Below are positions 8,201-15,840 of a stretch of DNA of 35,721 bases, piece after piece; position 1 is the stretch's first letter; each line of letters begins with the position of its first letter. The position numbers and the translations under genes were made by a program. The notes under the pieces were generated by a model. The model was not told where the DNA came from, searched no databases, and saw nothing but the letters and a program-made list of their open reading frames with translations. This DNA comes from CAMAVK01 sp964362485 (GTDB lineage: Archaea > Nanobdellota > Nanobdellia > Woesearchaeales > GW2011-AR9): positions 1-35,721 of the forward strand of contig CAYIEX010000002.1 of NCBI GenBank assembly GCA_964362485.1. Reading direction: 5' to 3'.

Positions 8201-8369
8201 TAGCGAAACCCTCAAACCATTGCTCGACTCATTTAAAGTAGATATGGCCGAAAAAGTCGGCGCTGAAAAGTTTGATGTAGGTTCCGTCGATCCTCTGCGC
8301 AAACACCAAATTCATATCGATTTTAAAGTCAAGCAAGAGAGTTTCACGGTATGCTTTGATAAGTTGTAG
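5235..8369 (+). CDS. ileS: Isoleucyl-tRNA synthetase (archaeal type)
   Basis: This class Ia enzyme charges tRNA-Ile. At 1044 residues it has the usual archaeal/eukaryotic length. The nucleotide-binding motif appears as PPYTSGRVHVGTAW, with HVGT (residues 52-55) standing for HIGH. The editing CP1 domain follows, including the threonine-rich WTTTPWTIPLNLA and a STGTGLVHCAPGCGPEDY segment that fits the editing site. KMSKS is at about residue 590 (GVKMSKSLGN). The anticodon-binding domain starts near residue 640. The C-terminus (DFKVKQESFTVCFDKL) matches the archaeal short form. The next gene starts 2 nt after its stop. Confidence 0.97.
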   Translation: MKFPTYKAQEAELEILKHWKTHKITESLRIRNENGPKFYFLEGPPYTSGRVHVGTAWQTSMKDIVLRYKRMQKFNVWDRMGYDMHGLPTEQKVMAKLDLKNKEDIEKYGLKKFTDECEKFCSEMMHKMNEDFIRLGITMDFSDPYQPIKKEFMEGEWWLIKRAHEKGRLYQGLRTMHWDAATQTAVAKHEIEYKSVKDTSIYVKFPLKNKRKTFFIIWTTTPWTIPLNLAIMANPDLTYAEVAVNGETWIMTEALVKSVMTKAKITEYQIKNTYVGKMIEGQEYEHPLNIKSNLPKELQHNKRLFTVLLTTEYVDASTGTGLVHCAPGCGPEDYEVGHLHHIPPFNCVNEEGFFENFGDFTGLKAKSDDPKFIAAIKAADALIAKESYVHDYPHGERSHEPIIFRTTKQWFFKVEDLKEKMLKANEDINWNPIAAKNGFNAWLENLRDNSITKQRYWGTPVPIWQAPDGDYLVVGCIAELEELSGQKITNMHIPDIDKIIIEKDGKVYKRVPDVLDVWIDAGTASWNCLDFPKNKELFEKFFPADFILEGKDQIRGWFNLLMIASFLAFDKPAFKNVYMNGFVTDVNGVKMSKSLGNIISPYELIDKYGADVLRYYMFQTNAGEDINFSWDECAIKSRYLTIMWNVHKLLLNLAEENKINPFTLNSEIIHNVMDSEERYIISKLHSAIETVTALLETYRLDEIIAPIEDLFLELSRTYIQMVREKSSQGEDQDKEVCAYTIAHVLLETLKMFHLVAPFMTEAIYLNLKDAFNLQEESLSHFNWPKADHAKINKDLERDFEITKSVIQAALGAREKAQLGVRWPVKEIIVVSKNRDTITAVGKLRDIIKKQTNTKSISVLDSLPGMKFKIRPDYSKIGPVYAEHSPQIITKLTIDSPQTILTHFEREGVYRFELDGRSVEIKPEMVLIEREVPAGFIESEAKGGFVYLDTHRTQDLEAEGFAREVARNIQEIRKKSGLQKLERIALYLKTSETLKPLLDSFKVDMAEKVGAEKFDVGSVDPLRKHQIHIDFKVKQESFTVCFDKL

Positions 8370-8371
8370 AA

Positions 8372-8926
8372 ATGAACACACTCAAATATCTTAGCAACAC
8401 AGAACAATTTCTGTTTCATTCCTCTAAACTTCACTATATAACCCAGCATGCTCTCGAACACATGGAGCAACAAAACCCTTCTGTGCCAAGATCATTTTCC
8501 CGCAAGGAAAAAATCCAGAGTTGGTTTGCTGCAAACATCTTCTCACCTTTTCTCGAGGATGAAATTGACGTGCGATACTGCGAACGGATACAACAAGAAA
8601 GACCTTACAATGAATATGCAGAATATGGTAGACTATACAATGAGGTTACCGGATCAGAAGTTCCATCAACTGAGACCTACGATTCGATTAAAAGTCTCGG
8701 TCGGCTCTATCGCGAATGCCATGAAGTAAGCACCGTTCTGCTTTCCGTTAAGAGATGGTATCAAACACGAGGGTGGGACATTAGTGAATTAAATAAAGTA
8801 GAGGCAGAAATTAACGAGCGCGTTCTGGAAGTAGTCGAGAAAATAGATTTACTAAAAGCAAGACCAGAGGAGATAAATCACCATAACATATACGATAAAG
8901 AAAATGACCATATGAAATTCACATAA
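8372..8926 (+). CDS. Unknown protein co-transcribed with ileS
   Basis: A 184-residue protein, largely helical by composition, with no signal peptide, membrane segment or recognisable motif. It is acidic, and its C-terminal third (KVEAEINERVLEVVEKIDLL) looks like an amphipathic helix. Its ATG lies 2 nt after the ileS stop without a clear ribosome-binding site, so it is probably translated by coupling. I do not recognise the family. Confidence 0.7.
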   Translation: MNTLKYLSNTEQFLFHSSKLHYITQHALEHMEQQNPSVPRSFSRKEKIQSWFAANIFSPFLEDEIDVRYCERIQQERPYNEYAEYGRLYNEVTGSEVPSTETYDSIKSLGRLYRECHEVSTVLLSVKRWYQTRGWDISELNKVEAEINERVLEVVEKIDLLKARPEEINHHNIYDKENDHMKFT

Positions 8927-8950
8927 TCGCATCGAGATCCAAAAACGATC

Positions 8951-9505
8951 CTATTTTCTTCTCATTTCAGAATAAAAAACTTCAAAATGTTTGCGAAACG
9001 TCGGCGCGCATTCATCCGGCGTCTGATCAATTATCCGACTCATGTCTTGCAGTGAAAAAGCCTCAATGTGAGCAATTTCACCCCTATCAATCTCAAATGT
9101 ATCAATCGTAAACTCATCACAAGTGGTATAAATTTTCACTATTGCCCTCTCAGCGGGCAAATCCAATTTAGATGTCCCCACATACTCCAGTTCACCTAAA
9201 CAGCCAACTTCCTCTTTCATTTCCCGAAGAGCTGCTTCCTCATAACTCTCATCCGCTCGCACTTTGCCGCCAATAGCGAACATCCATGTATTGGGAAATG
9301 GAAATTTATGTTTCGCACGTCGCGAGAAGAGGAAAGTACCATGAGGACCCCTTGGCACGACAACTGCAATCCTAATTCGAAAGTTCTTCTCATTGAGAAC
9401 CGATCGAGGATGAATCGCAACTACATTGTCATCAGTATCGACTTCCGCCAAGAATTCTTCGGACATGATTTTATCAAAGTAACTCCCATTAATAACAATT
9501 TCCAT
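8951..9505 (-). CDS. Nudix hydrolase
   Basis: It hydrolyses a nucleoside diphosphate linked to another group; the substrate is unknown. The full Nudix box is present: GKVRADESYEEAALREMKEE-VG fits G-x5-E-x7-R-E-U-x-E-E-x-G-U. Ahead of it lie the typical strand FLFSRRAKHKFPFPNTWMF and the glycine pair preceding the box. The N-terminal ~45 residues (EEFLAEVDTDDNVVAIHPRSVLNEKNF) recall the IPP isomerase/MutT-like subgroup, so an isoprenoid or nucleotide substrate is possible. I chose the ATG at 9505 because GGTGA lies 8 nt before it; an in-frame ATG at 9529 would add eight residues. It is divergent from the next gene across a shared TATA region. Confidence 0.9.
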   Translation of the reverse strand: MEIVINGSYFDKIMSEEFLAEVDTDDNVVAIHPRSVLNEKNFRIRIAVVVPRGPHGTFLFSRRAKHKFPFPNTWMFAIGGKVRADESYEEAALREMKEEVGCLGELEYVGTSKLDLPAERAIVKIYTTCDEFTIDTFEIDRGEIAHIEAFSLQDMSRIIDQTPDECAPTFRKHFEVFYSEMRRK

Positions 9506-9562
9506 TCCTAGGTTCACCAATAAAGACATTATTCAAAACAAAAATCACCCCCCCCAAAGCAA

Positions 9563-9574
9563 CCTTTATATAAC
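9563..9574. promoter_or_regulatory. TATA element of the gene at 9594, possibly shared with the Nudix gene
   Basis: CCTTTATATAAC is centred about 25 bp before the plus-strand ATG at 9594 (leaderless). The same near-palindrome could start a minus-strand mRNA with a short leader carrying GGTGA. Confidence 0.5.
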
Positions 9575-9593
9575 ATCAAACAATCACCTGGTT

Positions 9594-10121
9594 ATGCCAC
9601 GAGAATCAGTTCCCCAAATGACATTGCGGTATACTGGAATTTTTGACTGGGACGGAATGTACGCAGCTGTCGTTGACTGGGCAAAAATGTATGGCTACAA
9701 ATGGCATGAAAAAGCCTACAAACATAAAGTGCCATCTCCTGATGGCGCCGAAATTGAGTTAGATTGGGAGCTCGAAACTGTTGCAACAGAATATATCAAA
9801 TACAAAATTACCTTTGCCATTCACGCCTACGACTTATCCGATATAGATATTGATGTGAACGGTAAAAAAAAGCGCCTTACGAATGCAAGGGTGTCTATTA
9901 TTATTAATGGTGACCTTGACTACGATTGGCAGTTACGTTTTACAGGATCACCATTCCGCCAAAAGCTCGGTGAACTCTACCGCAAATGGACGGGCTCAGT
10001 CGATCAAACGTATATGGACCAACTATACTATCGAATGTGGAATCTTCATGCTATGCTTAAAAAATACTTTGATATGCAAGGCAAAAAGCATGTTTACAAG
10101 AACTATTTAGGAGAAAGCTAA
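9594..10121 (+). CDS. Unknown protein with aromatic-rich alpha/beta fold
   Basis: A 175-residue protein rich in Trp and Tyr. It has no signal peptide; one hydrophobic strand near residues 58-70 does not look like a membrane helix. Segments such as YTGIFDWDGMYAAVVDW, ELDWELETVATEYIKYKI and RVSIIINGDLDYDW alternate charged and aromatic residues, as in beta-sheet proteins. The C-terminal third is helical (QLYYRMWNLHAMLKKYFDM). I do not recognise the family. It overlaps the convergent HExxH protein gene by 4 nt. Confidence 0.75.
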   Translation: MPRESVPQMTLRYTGIFDWDGMYAAVVDWAKMYGYKWHEKAYKHKVPSPDGAEIELDWELETVATEYIKYKITFAIHAYDLSDIDIDVNGKKKRLTNARVSIIINGDLDYDWQLRFTGSPFRQKLGELYRKWTGSVDQTYMDQLYYRMWNLHAMLKKYFDMQGKKHVYKNYLGES

Positions 10122-11338
10122 TCTGAGTGTATATCTAACTCAAGTATACCTAAACTTAAAAAATTCGGGGCTTGATAGAGGCTCTCCATAATATCACTTT
10201 CTTGTACAATGATTTTACCACCCCAACGCAAAGAGCGAGTAGCAAACGGGACCAACCCTCCAACCGTAAATGAATATCCGGTTTTTCCTTTATCTCGCGC
10301 AGTTATAGCCCCACCAAGTTCTACATCAAAAGGTAAATAAGGAATTAAATCAAGGGCCCGCGCTTTAATATAATGGATTTGCGGTGAATCACCATGTAAT
10401 AAAGAATAATCTTGAGCATACATGATCTGAAATGGGAAAGTTTCAAAAACCCCAAAAAATGAGCTTGCAAAAAGAGGGTTTTCGGAAGTTAAGTAAACAC
10501 TAAAAACGGGAGGCATCAATTCCAATCCACCAACTTCAACCATCCAAGGGCGATATTCTTTATTTCCGGTTGTTCCGTAATGACCAAGTGTATAAACCGC
10601 ATGATAGTTTTCCCATGTTAAAAGCTCAGCAAGAAACTGTCGCGCAGCAATTTCATGAGCATTAACTCGATCATTGACATAAGGCCTCTCTTTCTCCATC
10701 CCTAGGTTCATAAACATTGTATAAAGTTCCAAGTCCCAAGTTCCTACTGGCACCGACCCAGTGTATATTTTATTCGGAGGATGAGAATCAAGCGGCCCCT
10801 GTGTATACGTTGCTAAAGTATAACCCGTCTGCGAAAATCGATTGATCAAATAATACAGCGCATCATGGATATCCCCGCCAAAAAGAGAGCGTTCAATGGT
10901 ATATTCTGCCGAAAGCGCATGAAAATTATATCCACTGCCATAATTGAGACGAAGCAATTCTACATCCTGTTGTGTTCTTACTTCACCTAATTCAACGTCT
11001 GGGTTAAAACACATCCCCGACCCCGCAAGGTGAAATCCCCCCGTTCTCTCAAAAAAGAGTGCATGGCTAAACTCATGACCAGAGCAGGCCATAAAACCAT
11101 CAAAGAGACCCACAACCGTCATCTCTCCCCAACGGCCAAGAGGAGTATTCGGCTCTACCATATCTACAATCGCACCAGCCCCTTCACTTGCCGATTGCGC
11201 CAACGATACAATACCACGTAAAGAATTGTAAGGCAGCGTCTCTCCCCATGATAATTCGAGAGTATGTACGGGTTCATGCGCGCGTGCCGAAGTTGAAAGC
11301 ATTGCCACAAGACCAGCCATTGCAGTATAGAATCTCAT
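10118..11338 (-). CDS. Exported protein with HExxH zinc-binding motif and beta-rich C-terminus
   Basis: A 406-residue protein. Residues 1-20 form a Sec signal with an ARA cleavage site. GHEFSHALFFERTG at about 87-100 contains HEFSH (88-92), the HExxH zinc motif of many metallopeptidases; a third ligand is not obvious. After residue 260 the chain shows repeated short strands alternating hydrophobic and polar residues (VFSVYLTSENP, FDVELGGAITARD, TGYSFTVGGLVPFA) and a C-terminal ILELDIHSD. In a bacterium this would suggest an outer-membrane barrel; in a presumed archaeon it is odd and may point to transfer. It ends a three-gene operon and begins 3 nt after the preceding stop. Function unknown. 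Confidence 0.7.
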   Translation of the reverse strand: MRFYTAMAGLVAMLSTSARAHEPVHTLELSWGETLPYNSLRGIVSLAQSASEGAGAIVDMVEPNTPLGRWGEMTVVGLFDGFMACSGHEFSHALFFERTGGFHLAGSGMCFNPDVELGEVRTQQDVELLRLNYGSGYNFHALSAEYTIERSLFGGDIHDALYYLINRFSQTGYTLATYTQGPLDSHPPNKIYTGSVPVGTWDLELYTMFMNLGMEKERPYVNDRVNAHEIAARQFLAELLTWENYHAVYTLGHYGTTGNKEYRPWMVEVGGLELMPPVFSVYLTSENPLFASSFFGVFETFPFQIMYAQDYSLLHGDSPQIHYIKARALDLIPYLPFDVELGGAITARDKGKTGYSFTVGGLVPFATRSLRWGGKIIVQESDIMESLYQAPNFLSLGILELDIHSD

Positions 11339-11341
11339 GAA

Positions 11342-11941
11342 TCACTCTACCTCATGAAGAAATTGATGGTAGTTATCCCGAATCGCCAGCGCAAACTTTC
11401 GATCATAGTCAAAAGCAAATTGTTCGTACCGCCTTCCAATTCGCGCACACTCACCATTGCGTAAAACTTCGTGTGGTGGAACAACAAACTGACAATACGG
11501 AATCCATGAAGGCACAGTAACACCATCTTTATCAAGAGTCCGCAAATATCGACGCGTCATATATCCATTTCTCTTAGTAGGATGAAACCATGTTCGGGCC
11601 TCGAGCGGGAAATCCAAAGCTTCACCAATACGTTGATGATCTTTCTGTTCAAAAGCACACAGGAGACTAGAAAGTGGTTCGGGGACCTTGGAGAACATGA
11701 AATGAATGTGATAAGGGTGCTGCTGAGGATATAGTTGAAGACCAAGATTACGAAGATAGTACTGTGCCGAATTAAGAATTTTTGGTCTTCTCGAATCATC
11801 ATCCATAAACAAATCAAGCGTGCCAGCCCGTTTCAATTCCGCAGAGACTAAACAAACCGCGAGATGCTGGTTGGGAAGAACCCGTAATTGCGAATCAATT
11901 CCCACCCACCACTCCTGATCTTCTTGAATCAATTTCATCAT
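11342..11941 (-). CDS. Unknown protein, paralogue of its upstream neighbour
   Basis: I start this 199-residue protein at the ATG at 11941, which lies 10 nt after the upstream gene's stop. Upstream in-frame ATGs lie inside that gene. The C-terminal part carries VTVPSWIPYCQFVVPPHE followed by GECARIGRRYEQFAFDYDRKFA, which aligns with the neighbour's IEIPSWIPYLSHIPEPFD and the segment after it. Central QLYPQQHPYHIHFMFSK may correspond to the neighbour's YLLGYPSVAVQSFC. Both loosely resemble the archaeal DUF483 group (GYP-x2-C motif, then a proline- and cysteine-rich segment). The duplication is clear; the family is a guess. Confidence 0.65.
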   Translation of the reverse strand: MMKLIQEDQEWWVGIDSQLRVLPNQHLAVCLVSAELKRAGTLDLFMDDDSRRPKILNSAQYYLRNLGLQLYPQQHPYHIHFMFSKVPEPLSSLLCAFEQKDHQRIGEALDFPLEARTWFHPTKRNGYMTRRYLRTLDKDGVTVPSWIPYCQFVVPPHEVLRNGECARIGRRYEQFAFDYDRKFALAIRDNYHQFLHEVE

Positions 11942-11951
11942 CGTAACAATC

Positions 11952-12578
11952 TTAACACGGAAATACGAATTTACCATTTTCATAGAAAGGAACATACACA
12001 TTATGTTCAATTTCCCATCGTAGGGGAAGTTCTCTAAAAAGGGGATACGCATCTAACCGGGATGCCAGATTAGGATTACGCGCACGCACAAATTCCTCAC
12101 GTACAAGACCAACCTTTTGGCTCTCTATACACATTTGTCCTGCAACAAGATCAAATGGTTCAGGAATATGGCTCAAATAAGGAATCCATGAAGGAATCTC
12201 AATCCCTTCATCCCGAGCTCGAGCAAGTTGCACCAGCATTGCACATAAATCCCAACGAATACCCCCCTCAGCTGGTTGACAAAACGATTGTACTGCTACA
12301 GAAGGATAACCCAGTAGATACCCTATTTGATTTGGAAAACGCACAATGTCATTAACAATCTCCAGAGTAGGACCAACCACAAAATTATGTTCCAGTTCAA
12401 TTGATTTTAACGAACTTTCACGCAAATATTGACGAAAACGAGGGATATATTGAGTAAAAGTAGGCCATATCCTTGCACACGGCTTCATCCCTTGTTCCAC
12501 AAGATATAAATCTAACTCCTTTTGAGGATCCAATAATTTTGACAGTAAAGCCATAAAAGAAAAGATAAACTCCCCCAT
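11952..12578 (-). CDS. Unknown protein, DUF483-like?
   Basis: A 208-residue protein. The N-terminal ~45 residues are mildly hydrophobic and helical. Then follow FPNQIGYLLGYPSVAVQSFCQ (about 85-105) and IPSWIPYLSHIPEPFDLVAGQMCIES (about 138-163). GYP plus a following cysteine and the IPY-x-x-H-IP pattern recall DUF483, but the expected cysteine pair is not complete. Start chosen from the AT-rich element CTATTTTTATTTC about 28 bp upstream. It leads an operon with its paralogue and the HExxH protein. Whether these form an export or surface-modification unit cannot be told. Confidence 0.65.
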   Translation of the reverse strand: MGEFIFSFMALLSKLLDPQKELDLYLVEQGMKPCARIWPTFTQYIPRFRQYLRESSLKSIELEHNFVVGPTLEIVNDIVRFPNQIGYLLGYPSVAVQSFCQPAEGGIRWDLCAMLVQLARARDEGIEIPSWIPYLSHIPEPFDLVAGQMCIESQKVGLVREEFVRARNPNLASRLDAYPLFRELPLRWEIEHNVYVPFYENGKFVFPC

Positions 12579-12628
12579 TTTTAAATTTGATCACTAAAAA
12601 GAAATAAAAATAGGAAACAATCACACCC

Positions 12629-14110
12629 TCAGTAACTCTTCCCAAAATAATGAAAGCGAAGCGCACCAGCAGAACAGGCAAAACATTTCTGTCCTTTCTT
12701 CAAAGTAGGCTGCTCAAACGGTTCATTGAGTGACTTGATACCCGTCTTATCCTTAAATGCTTCCTCACATTTCACGCCACCACACCAAGGAACAAGAGCC
12801 ATCTTTCGCAACTCCACTTGCTTTATCACATCAGCTGATGTCTCTACTCGAACAATACTCCCGCTCAACAGAGCCTCCGCCTTCGCAAGCATCTCCGATT
12901 GCATCGTTACAAGTAATTTTGGAACTTCTACACCAAGTGTACTCAATCCAAGTGGAATTTTTTCACCAGTATCACGACGTACCGCCATCGCTTGTTTTTT
13001 TTCTACATCTTTTGGTCCAATTTCCAGGCGTAGACATACTCCCTTCACTTCCCACTCGTTATATTTCCATCCAGGAGTATACCCCTCCCGATCATCAACA
13101 TGCACCGTAACACCTGCATTTTTCAAGCGCAGAGCAGCACCTTCAACAGCCGCCATCACCGCTTCACGTCCCTTATCAAAGAGGATTGGAACGATCACCA
13201 CCTGCAAGGACGCAACCCGAGGAGGGAGGACAAGACCTTTATCATCTGAATGCATTAAGATAGCGACCCCTATTGAACGGGTAGTGAGTCCCCACGAATT
13301 CTGATGTGCAAATTGTCGCTCTTGTTTTTCATCAACAAACTCAATTCCAAAAGCTTTTGAGAAATTTTGTCCAAGATAATGAGAAGTACAACCCTGGATT
13401 GCTTTGCCGTTCGGTAAAAATGCTTCACAGGAAAGCGTAAATTCTGCTCCTGCAAACTTCTCCCCTTCCGATTTCTGACCTTTAAGAACAGGAACTGCAT
13501 ATAACTCACGAAATACCTTTTCATAAAACCCAAGAATCTTATGTGCTTCAGCAACCGCCTCTTCCTGGGTGGCAAAAACAGTGTGCCCTTCTTGCCATAG
13601 AAACTCCCGACTTCGTAAAAACGGAGTGCAATGCTTAAATTCCCAGCGAACCACATTACACCATTGATTCAAACGTAAAGGCAAATCCTTATGCGAGCGA
13701 ATCCATTTGGCATAGGCATCATACATAATCGTCTCGGATGTGGGTCGAACCGCAAGTCTCTCACCAAGTTTAGTATCGCCGCCAAAATCCACCCATGCTA
13801 CTTCAGGAGCAAACCCTTCCACGTGATTTTTCTCCTTTGTTAGAAGTGATTCAGGAATAAACAGAGGAAAATAACAATTGCGAACGCCATCCGCTTTAAT
13901 CATCGCATCAAAATATGCCTGCACCTTCTCCCAAATCGCATACGCATTCGGCCGTAGGATATAACAGCCCGAAACCGGGCTATATTCAATCAGTTCCGCT
14001 TTTTGGATAAGCTGCGTGAACCATTCGGAGAAATCAGACTCCTTCGTTGCCGTAAGACCTTTGATATCCTTCTTTTCGGAAGTTACTTGCTTTGGCTGCG
14101 CTTTAGACAT
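12629..14110 (-). CDS. proS: Prolyl-tRNA synthetase (archaeal/eukaryotic type)
   Basis: This class II synthetase charges tRNA-Pro. Its 493 residues match the archaeal type 3 enzyme, without the bacterial editing insert. The catalytic core includes RPTSETIMYDAYAKWIRSH and the motif 2 region VRWEFKHCTPFLRSREFLWQEGHT. The motif 3 region is QNSWGLTTRSIGVAILMHSD. The anticodon-binding domain follows (VVIVPILF, HVDDREGYTPGWKYNEWE). The C-terminal zinc domain keeps cysteines in WCGGVKCEEAFK and GQKCFACSAGALRFHYFGKSY, with the family's terminal Tyr. A TATA-like CTTTATAAG lies about 27 bp upstream. Confidence 0.97.
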   Translation of the reverse strand: MSKAQPKQVTSEKKDIKGLTATKESDFSEWFTQLIQKAELIEYSPVSGCYILRPNAYAIWEKVQAYFDAMIKADGVRNCYFPLFIPESLLTKEKNHVEGFAPEVAWVDFGGDTKLGERLAVRPTSETIMYDAYAKWIRSHKDLPLRLNQWCNVVRWEFKHCTPFLRSREFLWQEGHTVFATQEEAVAEAHKILGFYEKVFRELYAVPVLKGQKSEGEKFAGAEFTLSCEAFLPNGKAIQGCTSHYLGQNFSKAFGIEFVDEKQERQFAHQNSWGLTTRSIGVAILMHSDDKGLVLPPRVASLQVVIVPILFDKGREAVMAAVEGAALRLKNAGVTVHVDDREGYTPGWKYNEWEVKGVCLRLEIGPKDVEKKQAMAVRRDTGEKIPLGLSTLGVEVPKLLVTMQSEMLAKAEALLSGSIVRVETSADVIKQVELRKMALVPWCGGVKCEEAFKDKTGIKSLNEPFEQPTLKKGQKCFACSAGALRFHYFGKSY

Positions 14111-14252
14111 AAAAAAGAGAAAACATACACTTTCTTATAAAGATTTGGAGTTGAACTCGGCTAATTAATAATTCCCTTGCGTCACAATAGTATTAACTTG
14201 TAAGTGACAAGCTTCAGTAAGATTTAAAAAGTGGCATTGGTAAGAGAACTAA
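14111..14252. promoter_or_regulatory. Divergent promoter region of proS and the transglutaminase-like gene
   Basis: Minus-strand CTTTATAAGAAAG near 14137 serves proS. Plus-strand TAAGATTTAAAAAG near 14219-14231 lies about 28 bp before the ATG at 14253. A small dyad CTTGT-AAGTG-ACAAG sits at about 14198-14212, just upstream of the second TATA. Confidence 0.45.
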
Positions 14253-15086
14253 ATGCGAGTACGGCCATTAATTTCAATCACGAGTCTAGTATATTTTCTT
14301 AGCTGCAATACTACATCAGACAATCAATCAATCGAAAGATTTTTGCCAAGCACGCTTCTCAACATATTGGCAGAGGTGCCAAACCCTACTAGCAAATCCA
14401 ACAAACGTAAATCAAACCAGCCTACAATAGATAATGGTGGGGTTTCAAATGAGGAAAAGGAGTTCACCATAAATTGGGACAATATCCCCGTTAGAAGCTC
14501 ATTCGTTAGTTACTCTGAAAGATTAGCCATCTCCAAAATAGAGGTTAAAGCTTCACAAGAATCAGCTCAAGCAGTTCTCCACTTAGAAGAGCTAGCCAAG
14601 GTTAGAACTCCTTCCCAGTACCACCGTTTTCTTCGTGAACATGGGATCCATCATTTTGGTGACGACCCAAAAACACCAGCAAATAAAAGAAGATATAACA
14701 TTGCGCATGATCAGATTTACGGTTCACCCAAAAAAACGATTCAACAAAAAGGTGGACTATGTGATGAACTCGCCACACTAAGCGCCGCTGCAGCCCTCAA
14801 TTTCACTAATACCGGGCGGGTAGAGATTGTAGAAGTAAGACAGAATGGCAACAGCCATGCCTTCACCATACATCAAACAGATGAAGGGGATTGGTTTTAC
14901 ATTAATAATACCACCGTTGATTCCACGCCTTACCAAGATAAAGAAGAAGCAATCTTTGCTGCAGCACAAGATACCGGCTATGACCCACATAATCAAAAAT
15001 TCAAGTTCCACTATAAGACCAAAATAGTTCAAAGTGGAGGCGCATGGCTTACAAACAATAGAGAGTCCCGTAAATTAAGACCTTAA
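14253..15086 (+). CDS. Secreted lipoprotein-like protein with transglutaminase-like fold
   Basis: A 277-residue protein. The N-terminus (MRVRPLISITSLVYFLSCN) is a short signal ending in a lipobox-like FLSC, with Cys18 as the possible lipid anchor. A low-complexity Ser/Asn/Lys linker spans about 40-70. The C-terminal domain carries a cysteine-histidine-acid arrangement typical of transglutaminase-like enzymes: GGLCDELATLSAAAAL (Cys170), NSHAFTIHQ (His202) and YINNTTVDST (Asn219/Asp223). Such folds act as peptidases or transamidases. It probably works at the cell surface. The triad is read by eye, so activity is inferred. It has its own TATA box. Confidence 0.72.
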   Translation: MRVRPLISITSLVYFLSCNTTSDNQSIERFLPSTLLNILAEVPNPTSKSNKRKSNQPTIDNGGVSNEEKEFTINWDNIPVRSSFVSYSERLAISKIEVKASQESAQAVLHLEELAKVRTPSQYHRFLREHGIHHFGDDPKTPANKRRYNIAHDQIYGSPKKTIQQKGGLCDELATLSAAAALNFTNTGRVEIVEVRQNGNSHAFTIHQTDEGDWFYINNTTVDSTPYQDKEEAIFAAAQDTGYDPHNQKFKFHYKTKIVQSGGAWLTNNRESRKLRP

Positions 15087-15163
15087 TAAAAAACGCTTTC
15101 TCTAAACGATAAAAAAAGAAAAAAACAACGTCCAACAAACAATTAATATAAAATTAAGCCTCA

Positions 15164-15613
15164 CTACAAGCGAAATTCATGATCCAGATAGTACATAACC
15201 CCTTTACTTCCATCCGTACCCCCAGTATCCATTCTTATTCCTCTCACCAGAAAAGGATCTACAGGTCTGAAGTTGGTGGGCAACGTATACCACACTTTGA
15301 CGCTGTCACCCTGACGCACAGCAAGTGCACCTTCATAATGAAAAATAGCCCCCATTCGTTTAAGAAAACCCTTAACCTCCTCAGATCCTAACTTCCTGGG
15401 ATTAGGATCATGGCAATAAAAATCCGCACTAAGTGACTCCATAGGCACAATGGGATAACCCAGCGTCTGAGTGCGAAAAAATGATTCTCGGCCAAGAATA
15501 GCTCCATCCATAACTGTACCCTCAGTACTCGCGAACTTTGACTGATCCAGCATTTCTTCTACACCCTTAAAATTCTTAGAACCCAAAATCTTCTGTAATA
15601 ACGTCTCTTGCAT
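15164..15613 (-). CDS. Unknown soluble protein
   Basis: A 149-residue protein without signal or membrane segment. I start at the ATG at 15613 because GGTGG lies 6 nt before it and a TATA-like CTTTATAATG sits near 15647-15656; a GTG at 15646 would fall next to the TATA box. Strand-like segments such as SVKVWYTLPTNFRP and GVMYYLDHEFRL suggest a compact beta-rich domain. I do not recognise it. Confidence 0.65.
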   Translation of the reverse strand: MQETLLQKILGSKNFKGVEEMLDQSKFASTEGTVMDGAILGRESFFRTQTLGYPIVPMESLSADFYCHDPNPRKLGSEEVKGFLKRMGAIFHYEGALAVRQGDSVKVWYTLPTNFRPVDPFLVRGIRMDTGGTDGSKGVMYYLDHEFRL

Positions 15614-15722
15614 AGTTAACCACCAGTTAGCGTTACGATAAACCACATTATAAAGATTATTGCGTCAAATAATATAGAAACCAAAATTGTAAATTACCCA
15701 AGAATCAGAAAAAAAGAAAAAC

Positions 15723-15772
15723 CTTGCCCAAGGGTTCTACAGGGGGGTGTAGAGGAGAAAGAGATGGGCAAG
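15723..15772 (-). terminator. Nested hairpin and T-run downstream of ftsZ
   Basis: CTTGCCCA (15723-15730) pairs with TGGGCAAG (15765-15772), enclosing an inner CTACA/TGTAG hairpin around six G. On the minus strand the stem is followed by a T-rich run (GTTTTTCTTTTTTTC, just below 15723). It lies about 70 nt beyond the ftsZ stop and probably ends that mRNA. Confidence 0.55.
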
Positions 15773-15792
15773 ATTTTCTAAAAATGTGAAAT

Positions 15793-15835
15793 GAAAAGAA
15801 GAACGGACAAAACTCAGCCCGTCCTCTCCTACCCA
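15793..15835 (-). terminator. Short stem and T-rich tract just after ftsZ
   Basis: A GGAC/GTCC pair encloses a partly palindromic loop, followed on the minus strand by TTCTTCTTTTC. It is weaker than the hairpin at 15723 and may be a first release site. Confidence 0.3.
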
Positions 15836-15840
15836 TCTAC

